Below, one piece after another: positions 24,901-36,900 of a stretch of 64,000 nt of DNA. Source of the stretch: Gymnothorax reevesii. Its lineage: Eukaryota; Chordata; Actinopteri; Anguilliformes; Muraenidae. Position numbers and translations under genes: made by a program. The notes under the pieces are model-generated. The model did no database searches and had not been told where the DNA came from. It worked only from the letters and a program-made list of their open reading frames with translations. The stretch spans positions 61,399,876 to 61,463,875 of the forward strand of contig CM056576.1 in NCBI GenBank assembly GCA_029721435.1. The letters run 5' to 3'. Positions within the stretch are counted from its first letter, which is position 1; each line of letters starts with the position of its first letter.

Positions 24901-27900
24901 AAGTTGCTATCCACCATCTTCAGACGGTCTTTAGAAACTGGAGAAATAACAAATGATTGGAAACAGAGAAATATTATACCAAAATATAAGAAAGGGGACT
25001 GTACAGAGCCAGGAAATTACAGGCCAGTCAGTTTAACTTGCATTGCGTGCAAAATATTGGAATCTATCATAAAAGATGAGCTGGACTTATTTCTTAAACG
25101 TAACAGTATCTTGAGGGATAGCCAACATGGTTTTTGTAAGGGAAGGTCATGCCTGACAAACCTTCTGGAATTTTTGAAGAGGCCACCAGGACTTATGACC
25201 AGAGCAGGGCTTATGACATCATGTACTTGGATTTTCAGAAAGCATTCGATACAGTTCCGCATAAGAGACTAATTTTTAAATTGAGCTCCATTGGAGTTAC
25301 TGGAGGTACTCTGGAGTGGATTCAAAACTGGTTATAGGACAGAACACAAAGAGTGGTGGTCAGTGGCATCTCATCTGAGCTAGGTATGGTGGGGAGTGGC
25401 GTTCCCCAGGGATCGGTGTTGGGGCCCCTGCTGTTCCTCATCTGCATTAACCCCTTTCTGCAGATGTAGACGCTTGCGTATATAGATATGCAAATTTAAG
25501 CACTTAGTACTCGACCCCGAGATGGCACGCCCGGATCAGCTATTGAGTATTCACAAGCAGGCAGAGCTGAAACGCGATTTAGAGTATGGAGAAGTTCCCT
25601 CCAATCCCTGTTTTTCAGAAGTAGCATGAATTAAACTTTTCAGCTCAGCCTGATGTGCAAACTTGTCAATATCCTTGCCCATAGTATCGATCCAGTAGTT
25701 AAAAAAAAATTATCACTTGCGACAGAAAAAAACTTAGTACTCAGGAGCAACCATTTTAGCTACAGTGAGCCAACAGTATTCCAATTAGTGGTTAAAAAAT
25801 ACGTTTTGTGAAGCAAAAAATCCGACATAGAATCAATACTATCACATTCTACTGTCAATTATAGTCATCACACACAAAATATGCGTAGTTCCCTCCCATG
25901 GATTAACGCGTATATTCCTCCATTGAGAAATTCAGCGCTCCCTTCTATCCACCCAAGTACTGGTGTCGATAGCCAGTCACTTAATTATATACTCAGATGC
26001 ATCTGCGTAACTCTACAGTCATAGTTCACGCCCTCGTGAAGCTTCCCCGGTAACGATGTATTGATGGACTCGTTTCTTATCCAATTCCCGAGCTTTTAAA
26101 CTTTCCTCAATAACTGAAATACATTGATTGGACAATAAGAATAGGATACAAAGCTAAGCGTAAAAGTAAGGTCGGTTGTGTTCTTCGAATGTTGGCCACG
26201 GTTGTGCAGCTGATGCGATAATGATGCGATATCAAAGAAACAAAGACATTCAAAACCGGCCTGAAGTGTTCAGTTTTATTTACGAGATGCATGTTGTATG
26301 GACGCGGGCAATGGGAATTATTCCGAATGAAACAGTACTGGAGGGTTCCTTCTACCCGATACATCTGTCTCGGAAGGAGGGCATCAATGAAGAAAACGGG
26401 TTATACTTCTACACTGTTTGCATTTTGCTCAAAATGGCTTTTTGCTGTAGAATTTATACCGCGTTTAAATACATTGAATGCCGAGGTTTTTGTTTCTCCA
26501 AATGCATACAGCCCATGCACGTCGGTAGATCCCTCGGTACGTTCATTAGACCATTTTGTTGAATATGGAGGCTTATGTCGTTTGATTTTACCTGAAAGTG
26601 ACATTTCTGTTCTGTTAAAATAAGGTGTATTTCGGAATTCAGATATTACGGAGTTATTGAGTTTTTACCCTTATAAGGTGTAAGGTTATGAGCTCGGATG
26701 TGAGAGCAGTTAGCTTTTCATTGCAGCGTGAATGTTATTGCTGTTTAATCAGCACTTTATTTAATGATTGGAGGACTTCGAAGAAAATTGGACAATATTG
26801 TTAATTTTATTTTGGATAAAAGACATGTTTTGTGTTTGGAGAGGTTACTGGTGACCAATGATGTTCAACTGCTCTGATATTGATAAATTCATGCTAAACT
26901 CAATCAGAAAATCATTATTTCATGCCCCAAAAGTTAATTTGTGTTAAATATATAATTAATGTATGATTTGACAGTGAACCAAATTGACGGTGAACCACCT
27001 GGATAGCTGTCTAATTTAGCTCATAGCAAGTGGGTAATCTAGAATGTAATGTTCAAGATGAATTGCACTTGTGGTCAAGAAGTTTATGATCCCAGAAATG
27101 TATAGATTTAAGCCCCAACAGTTTTTCATTTGTCAGTATTATTTGTTTTGCCATTTCAATGGTGAATTCTCATGAAGATTTTTTATGTTTGCAGTCCCTT
27201 TTCTCCACCAAAATCATAAAAATTAACTGACATACAATGGGAGTCTAAATGCTTCAAGTGTCTAGACTCAATTGAGCCAAAGTTTTTCTGTCTGTGAAGC
27301 TGCAATCTTGAATTATAAAGCCTTAAATCAGGTAACACCTAAAAAGCCAGATTTGGCTTCTGCGCAAAGGGGTTAATGACCTTGATAGTAATATTGAGAG
27401 CAGATTGGTTAAATTTACAGATGATATTAAATTGGGGGGTTTGGCAAATAGTTTAGAGTCCACCAAAGTGATTCAGGATGATTTGGATAGAATCCAGAAT
27501 TGGGCAGAAATGTGGCAAGTGCAAAGTTGTACCTGTAGGTCATTTGCCGCAAATTTGTTGCATTTTTTATGAGATAATTGAAGAAGATTAATTTAAAATA
27601 AAGTAACTCATCGCACATGATTTTATTTACTTTTGAGCGTCTAAACAGTGACGGTGGAAAACATTTTAAGCGTATTGAATGTTACAAGTAAATTGTGAAC
27701 GCATTCATTCTCATCGCGGCGGAATGCAAAATTAGAAATAATCTTGCAAACACATTAGGGCAAATCTGTCGCATTTCAAGTGAGGTCTTAGTCTGCGCAC
27801 CTGACAAATTCGTTGACATTTCTTTTTATTTAGATCTACATGACTACCTTCCATCTGATACTTATCTGATTCTTTGAACATTGGACATTAAAATACCTAT

Positions 27901-30900
27901 TTTCTTCTGTTTTACATAATAATTATTTTGACATTCAATTAAAGTTTTTATTTTTTTTATGGCAAATTAACAATAGCAAATTAATGCTTATTTTTTCAAC
28001 TGAAATGTATTTTGTTTTGGATAGACTTGGGTCATGCACAGGGAAAGGTGCCACTGTCTTTTTTACATATATCTTGTAAAAAAAAAAAAAAAAAAAAGGC
28101 CTAACATTTAACATGAAAATGTGAAACAAATAAATAGCCATTTCTGAAAAGCAATTGAGTTTTATTATTGTAACCATTTTTAAAAAAATCCTATTGATAT
28201 ATAATTATTTCGAACCAATGTAAAATAATCAATTATGAGGATACCTTCACTTAGTGCCAAAGTTATTTATAAGTTTGTTTTTGTCAAAAGGAGTTAATCA
28301 TCCTGTCTGCAATTTTGCTTTATTTTTGTTCAGTGCATGTGACGCTTATTTTGGATAGGTCTACTTTTAATAAATTTTGTAATTTCATTCAGATTTGTTT
28401 TATTTGTGAGAAGTATTCAAGTTTTATACGGTGACACTTTGCAAAACACTCTTAGAAGATTTATTTTAGAAAAGACCTGAAATATGCTTTAAATGCCACC
28501 ATTTTTGCTTATTTTTAAAAAAAATTTCAAGGGAGAGGCTCCCCAATCTATGCAATGGGAGTACGCACCCTCCAATATCCTCCCCCCGACAACTATATGT
28601 TGTTGGGATCGGGGTCATCATTTCCATTTCCAGAATTTCCTTTTTTTTTAAAAAAAAATCACTGCTCACATCCCTGAACATAAATTATCTTGAAGAAGGA
28701 GGAGATATTTACCAGTAAGATTGACTCCAGTAACCAAGCAATATGTCAAGAGATAGCAGCTGTAGACTTTTCCGATGGTATTTTAACTAAATTTAACCAA
28801 TAAAAATGTTTACTATTGAATTGCATTTTAAATGCAGGACTTTTTAATTAAGTTATATCTCAACATGACGCTATTAACATAAAATTACTTAAACATTTTT
28901 TTCCTAACAATCATTAGGGCACAACGCTACTACATAGTATAAACTGGCATGTTTGGGTTGCTGCCTCTGCATGAGTCATTTAAAATTTAAATTACTTAAT
29001 AATTCAACTACCAATTTGTAGACTGACAGACTTGGGCAGTGAGGTTCTGGAGGTGAAATCCCAATGACATTCAGTGAGTGGGATTACGATTATCAGATAT
29101 AATGTTGTAAACATCAACGGCAGATTGACCATGATCTAGGAGACTGTAAAACAATGATATCAGCTCCTGTAGAAACTACAAGCCCGCATGAAATCGACCT
29201 TGTTTGGGGGAAAAAAAAAGATTGATTCATTTCACGGAGAAGTACTACATTACCCACAATCATACGCTCTTACCTTGGAAACATCAAATAAACCCGCGAA
29301 TGTCTTTGTCAACTTGTGAGTTAGGTCAGTAAGGACCGAAGCACTGGCGATGTCACTAAATACAAACCATATGAAACACTAAATATACTCACAACACAAA
29401 CTAAAATACAAGATATATTAAACAAGCAGCTTAACTATTGATGCTGCAGTGATATGGCATGGATTCGCATCTCAATCTCTCTTCTGTCTCTCTTCGCACC
29501 TGTGCTTTTACACTTCAGTTTTCATTCACTGCACAGACCAAGTTTCACGTCCTTCAAGTACAGTTGCTGTTTTTCTTGGGGCTTTTCCTGGGGCTCGCCC
29601 AGGTTGCAGAGCCTTGAGAAACATTGCTGCTCCCTTGATGTAAGGGGTCCCTATTGTATATCTGTGCACGCGTGTCCGTGTCTGCATATCTGATCGGTTA
29701 ATCAAAGCATTCGAGTTGGACGCTGGTTAGACGTGTTGTGGGGAAAAAATGTTTTGTTTCTAAGTAGTATTCTGAATTTATTAATTTGGCGAATTGAATT
29801 CAGGGTACATAACATGAAGACACTGTGTTTTTTCAACGACTTTTAACTTGTCGGGTGGGGCAAGCAAATTGCTCTTCCACTTGTTCGACAATAAAATCTA
29901 CTTGTCCCTGAAAAGGGTTAATGTCGAGCCCTGATTAAAGGTAAGTTTATTATACTGTTAATTAGACTTCTAAAGCAGTTTTATTACTGGAAGCATTTCA
30001 AATGGCCACTGATGTTTGTTCAACATCGCAATCAGTAGGTGTCATAGAAAAAACAATAGGCAGGCTCATCTGTCTGCCACATAGTGGTAGTTAATTTTAT
30101 TGCGCTTCAAGCAATTGCGATGAATTTCTTGCCCAGCCCTTGTCAAGCTTAGACAAGAAAGCTTCATTCCTGAACTGTTGGAAGCACCGAATCATCTGGA
30201 ATGTCACTGGTTGCTGTAGTGTTGACATTTTCCTTCAGTGGAGTAAGAGACCTAACCCAGACCATGACCTCAGACAATGTGTTCACATATCTTTTGCTGT
30301 ATTGCTTAGATGAGGATTGATTGAATATTTGACCTGAATCTTGTAGGCCAATTTACATCGGATCAAGACCAATCGAAGAGACCTGGAGAAGGATCAGGAA
30401 CAGCTCACAAAGAGGATCAATGAACTGAAGCAGAGGTACAATTGCTCATAATAATACGGTCTTGCTACTTCCTCATCACTGAAAGATTGCATTCTTGAGC
30501 GTTGTCTTTTGCCACTATCGTAAGTGTCCACAACTGATTATTGTTTTCTTTCCCAAGTGTTCTTCAGATTTAAGTGGAGGTGGAACTCGTGTTTTTGTGA
30601 GAAAGAGGTCATATCAGGTTCTTAGATTTTATCAATATACTGCTAATAACTTCCACTCCACCTAGATGAGTCTTAACTCATCAATACTGTGGATGTTAAA
30701 AAATCAAAGCGCCATGTTAAGAGTTGAGTTGGGCCTGATTTTGTTCGCATATTCACTTTGAAAGGCTGATCCCAGACCCTGTATTTGCGCTTTTAAAAAC
30801 CAAGAATTTATATGTTGGATAGGTAACTGCACAAGATCTGAGTAACTTTGCTTAAATATTCGGCGAACTCTGTGATCTTGTTCTGGGAGTCCAGAAGTTC

Positions 30901-33900
30901 CCTTGGCCTCTGTAAACCTATTTTTATTTTTATTTTTATTTATTTATTTAACCTTTATTTAACCAGGAAAATCCCTTGAGATTCAAAATCTCTTTTTCGA
31001 GGGAGACCTGGCCAAGACAGCTCACCATTTCACTTAAAATTACAAAGGTGTAAACAACAGGAGTGACAAAATACAATAAGTTAACAAAATACAAACCTAC
31101 GGACAACAACTGCACACCTCATTTATATACAATCTTAGCCTATGCTTAAACACACCCAAGGAGACTAAATTGTTCAACTGTAGAGTATTTTGGAGGTTAT
31201 TCCATGACCAAGGAGCAAAATAGGAAAAGGCACTTTTGCCAAGAACTGAGGAAATCCGAGGTACCTGGTAAAGTAACCTTTTTGTGGAACGAAGCTGATA
31301 GTGGTTGCTGAGTGGGGTCAAAAGTCTACTGAGGTAAGGAGGTAATTTACCCAATATGGCCTTATATATAAAAATAAACCAATGACGCCGTCTCCTTAAG
31401 CTTAAAGAAGGCCATGAAACAAGATTATAGAGTTTACAGTGGTGTGTGCGGTATTGTGAGTTTGTTATGAAGCGTAGTGCACTATGATACATACAATCCA
31501 GACTGCGTAAAGAAAGGGAGGATGCGTTCATGTAAATAATGTCACCATAATCTAAAACATTCAGAAAGGTGGCTTGTACAATTCTTTTCCGAGCCTCAAA
31601 GTCAAAACAAGCTTTGTTACGATAATAGAAACCTAATCTAACTTTTAGTTTCTTTACAAGCCTGTCACTGTGTTCTTTAAATGAAAGCTTTTCATCAATC
31701 CAAATACCCAAGTACTTGTAGTATGATACTCTTTCAATAATATCCCCTCCCAATGTTTGAATACTAAGAGTCAGTTGTGACTGAGACTGCATTCTAGAAA
31801 ACATCATACATTTAGTTTTTTTGGCATTCAAGACGAGCTCCAAGTCATGCAATGAGTCCTGCACCTGAGTGAAGGCAGACTGAAGCTGAGTCACTGCCTG
31901 CCTTAATGAGGGGGCAGATGAATAGAGTACCGTATCATCTGCATAGAGGTGTACTTTACAGTTATTTAAATTTTTACATATATCGATAATAAAAACCGAA
32001 AATAAAAGGGGAGCTAAAATTGAGCCTTGAGGGACACCTTTTGTGACCTCCATCAGGCTTGATAAGTGACCATGTACAGAAACACATTGGGTCCTATTCA
32101 TTAGGTAATTCCTGAACCAATTTATGGCTGTTTCACCTACACCAATACAACTGAGGCGGTTTAGCAAAAGTTGGTGGTCAACAGAGTCAAATGCATTTGA
32201 TGAAAAACATTTCGAATATTCCCTGCAGCATCAGCCAGGCCAAGACTACAGTCACCCAGGAACGGATGGAGAGGATCGACCAGCTGCAGCGGGAGCTTGA
32301 AAACCTGAGCCACCAAGACTCCACACTTAACCAGCAAATTAACCAGTTTCAGCAGGTGGTGGCCAGATGCCGGGAAGAGCGAGACAAATTGCAGTGAGTG
32401 TGAATGTGTTCTCTTGGATTACATGCATTTGAATCAGGTGCAGTTGCATTAACGCCACGTTCCATTCCTGTTCAATAACACACTGAGACATGAAGCACAT
32501 CCTCTCCTTATTGCAAGGCTGAACAGTGTGACATATAGGTGCATCCATGCAAAAGGGTTGAAAAGTGTGAAAAAGGCACTTAATATGCCCCTTGGTAATC
32601 AACTTTTAGGTTTAATTACAACCGCAATTCCAAAATATACTGATGGACTTGAAAAACGTATCATTCTGACTAGACAGAAATGGTATAGTTGGGTTAGGGG
32701 AACTTTAATTAGCTGATTACATAATTGATATGCAGTTGTCTTTGAGTAAGGAGACAACACAGTGCGTGAGGTCATGACTTTGTTAGTTTTTGTGGAGCAG
32801 GATTTGAGGAATTTGTGATGTAACCTCGTCCGGCTTCACTGATCACAGTTGCAATGATTTCAAATGCCTTTAAACAATCCTTGAGTCCATTAAGGCCAGA
32901 ACCCTAGAGCATTTTTTCAAAGACACTGTGTGCCATGCCTCACCTTTCCAGACCCCAACGTGATCAAGTCATTGGGCTGTGGTTCCAAAATCGATGCAAT
33001 CCCAAAATTGCATCGCCCAGTATTTTGGGGTGATCTCTGACCTTGTGGCTCGTTGCCAGGAAACTGGAAGCACCAATGATCGACCCCGACCTGGTCAGCC
33101 TAGGGTCACGATCCCAGCCGAGGACAATCAGATCCGCCTCGTCCACCTGAGAGATTGGTTTCGAACCTGTACCAGGATGGCTCAGGAGACCCCAGGAATC
33201 CACAGACTAAGGATCAGCAGAAGAACAGTGAGTCGCTGACTCGCAGAGCGAGGAATCAGAGCCCACAGGACGTGTCGGAATGCAGCTTGATGCACGGCGC
33301 AGGGCTACTAGGCTTTGCTTAGCTGGAGAATATGGTCAGAGACAAGTCCCCAACAATTCTGGGGGAATGCGGTCTTCAGTGATGAGTCCAGATTTTGTCT
33401 GTATCGACTTGATTGAAGACAGAGGGTCTACGCGAGATATGCGGCCCTCTGCATTGCTGAGACAGATCGCTTTGGAGGAGGCGCGGTGATGGTCTGGGGT
33501 GCCATTCGGTATGGCTGGAGGTCCGACCTAGTCATAATCAATGGAAATCTTATTGCAGCCCACTACTGTGACCTTGTCATCAGACAGCACGTCGTGCCTT
33601 ACATCACAGATCACCCTGAGGTCACGTTCACGCAAGACACCGCACAACCTCACTTAGCTCCTGGCCCAGAATGGTCTGCGAGTCATGGAATGGCCACCTT
33701 TCTGCCCTGACATGAAGTGCATCAAGCATGTTTGGGATCTGTTGCATCGGCGCCCAGGACGAGGGCGGAGCTCCAGGAAGCCCTTCTCCAGGAGTGGTTG
33801 GCAATTCCCCAGCAACAGCTCAACAGAATGGTGCTGTCCATGCAAAGACAAGTGATGGCTTTGTTGCAGGCACCTGGTGGTCACACTCGGTATTGAGATT

Positions 33901-36900
33901 GGAGTTTATCTTTGTTGTTTGTTGATTTTTTTGTAAAACTTGTCATTTTTGATTGTCTCCCGGAGGGGAGACATATAGCGTTTGTGACAATACCTGTGCG
34001 CCGTGATCGTTATCGTGATCATTATCGTGCGCCGTACTAAACGACGTCACAAGCTTTTTAGGAACATTTACGAAGATATCATTACGAAACTTTTCATACA
34101 CACACATCTGGTCCTGAGGTAGAGTTGCTATTGAATTTCGGCCAAATCGGGGAGAAAAAATATGGCCGCAATGGCGGCCATCTTGAATTTTGGTTGCATC
34201 GCCCTACCACACAACGTCACACACTTTTTATGAACACTTATGAAGATCATTCCGAAACTTTTCATACACACTTATCTGGTCCTGAGGTAGGTTGCTATTT
34301 TCAGAAAAAAGTTCTTTGAGAAAAAATTGGGACTTTGTTGTAATGGTCGCTCTACCTTATAAATAATTAGTTATTCAATTTCATATGGCTAGCACAATTA
34401 TTGTTCCAATGAAGGCTAGAAGCAGAATGTACTAATTTTTTTTTACAATAGTTCTTTGTTGATGTTTTGCATAAATATAACCTGATCACATGAAAATATA
34501 ACTTGCAAAAATGTATCATGACTTTAATTATACTTTAATATGTCCATCTCACCACTCCTATTTAATGCAGCCTGTGTGTAATGATATTCTTTCATAATAA
34601 ATACACATATTTATTCATTTTTATATTAAGTTGTCATCTAAAATTAGTATTCACGATGTACAACATATTGGGCCACTGGACATTAATCAGGCTCCTCGAG
34701 GGAAACGAAACGTTATGATAACGAGTGCAGCATGCAATTTTTGTTCCAGAGATGGATATATCAATGAAGCACAGGTGTGGATCTATTCCATTAAAGATTA
34801 AAATAATATAGTAACAATTTGATGCTAAAAGAAACAGGTATTATGATCCGAGTGGCGTACAATATTGTAAACAAATCACAGAGATTACTGACCCATACAC
34901 TTGGTCATTTCTTCACATTATTGTAAGCCTCTCCCTCCAGGAGCCCGATTAACGTCCAGTGCCCCAATATGTTGTACATCATGGTATTTGAGAGAGAGAA
35001 AGAGAGAGAGAGACGGTGAGAGATGCACGCACACCACACCACACCATGCAAGCGTTATTTGGATCTATGGTACAACGGACTTCTGCCATCATGTTTCATG
35101 TGCCATTCCAGTCATACAGCGAAAACCATTCGGTGAGTTTGTACGAAATTTGGCATGAATATTCCAGAGCCATATACCTTTAGATGTTTTACTGGCATCA
35201 CTAAGATGCCGTCGCAGCTTTGGCATATCCATTGCAGTTAAACATTCAAAATGAACATTCATTTCAGAGTGGCCTTTTATTGTGGGCTGTATAAGGTACA
35301 CCTGTGCACTAATCATGGTGTCTGATGAGCATCTTGATGTGGCACACCTGTGAGGTGGGATGGATTTGTGAACAATAATTGAGAGAAATGGTAATATCTG
35401 GTAATATTGTGTATCTGGAATGAATTTTAGATCTTTGAGTCCATCTCATGACAAATGGGAGCAAAACAAAAGTGTTGTGTCTATATTTTTGTTGAGTGTA
35501 ATATATATATATACACACACACACCATTTTTCACATTTACAAGTACAGCATTATCTAGATGGGCAATGGACATGCCCATGGGGTTTTGCCCAATTTCATC
35601 TGACAGCTGTGCTCCGGGGGACACCGGTCGCGGGCGACCGACTGGACTGCGTCTAGTTGATTTTTTTGTCGTTCTTTTTTTGTTGATGTTATCTGATATT
35701 TTGTCAAAGTTGTTATTGGTAAAGTCAATAAATGGTTACAAATTTCAATCAGAGTTTGGCTACAATTCTGGTTTTAAGTCCTTAAAGTCCATCAGTGTAG
35801 TTGGGACAAAGTGTAAATTGTGAATAAAATAAAAATGCTATGACTTTCAAATCACACCGGCCAGTATTTTATTCACAATAGAACAGAGATAACATAGCAA
35901 ATGTTGAAACTGAGAAATTTTACAATTTTATCCACAAAATGAGCTCATCTCAAATTTGATGACCGCTACAAGTCTCAAAAAAGCTGGGACCTGATGATGA
36001 CACCTTCAAAGCCTTTGCAATTTGACGTTGAGGAACACTGTTTTTAAAGTATTCCACAATTTTTTAAGCAAGGTTGGAGAGTCTCTGGCTTTACTTCTGA
36101 GAGACTCAGCCTCTCTAAGACATCCCTTTTATAGCCAATGATGTTATACACCTGAAGGCAGTTTACTTAATTACTTGCTTCATGGTCTTTCAGCTGATCC
36201 TCTTATATAGTAATTGCTTTCTCAGCCCATTTTTGCCTGTGTCCCAACTTTTTTGAGACCTGATGCAGGTTCGAAAATTTGAAAGAAGCTCATTTTGTGG
36301 ATAAAATGTGAAATGTCCCAGTTTCAACATTTGAAATGTTATCAATGTTCTATTGTAAATAAAATATTGGCTCATGTGATCTGAAAGTCATTGCATTTTG
36401 ATTTTACTAACAATTTTCACTTTGCTCGACTATTTCGCAATTGAGGTCGTAGTTCATTCAGTTTACTTTCAGGAGAAATCAAATAATATGAGGCTAATTT
36501 TTAGAAAGTTACTTTACTTGATACATGATTGACTGAAATCGTCACTTACCTGATATTGACAAGTAAATACCCTGAAAAATTCCATTTCGTGACAAAAGGA
36601 AACACTCCTTTTAAGGAGAAAAGGTGAAAATATTTGGAAATATCCAACTTGCACCATAAGAAAATACAGTTGACAGCGGTACTGAGACAGTCAGGGTAAT
36701 GCTTCATTAGAAGTTTTTTTTTTTAATAGATTTCTATCATACCATCTGAGATGGTTTCTCACAAAAATATTGCCATTTCCCTGTTTTTGGACTAAAAATT
36801 TTCAAGTGGGTTCAATGTCAAATTGTCCATTCAATAATCCAAATATTATACATTGGATTCTTTTCCAATTTGGGACACGTATTCTCTACCAGAAGGAGAG

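Larger units (their letters stand above)
33955..35656 (+). mobile_element. Candidate Helitron-like element (hairpin head and CTAG end)
   Basis: The left end carries a perfect 7-bp hairpin (GTCTCCC-GGAG-GGGAGAC, 33955-33972) followed by ATATAGCG. The right end has CGGTCGC-GG-GCGACCG (35625-35640), 12 nt, then CTAG (35653-35656) and T, which is the canonical Helitron 3' arrangement. Between them are a direct duplication (34041/34204), a MITE at 34655-34980, a GA-rich run near 34990-35020, and a Tc1 terminal fragment. Whether the two ends belong to one element is inference. The 5' side is preceded by G, not the A expected of classical Helitrons. Confidence 0.5.

Noticed and set aside
26176..26562. 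128-codon frame inside the piggyBac-like element as a transposase
   Set aside because: It has no DDD catalytic pattern or C-terminal zinc region, and two overlapping frames of similar length suggest chance.
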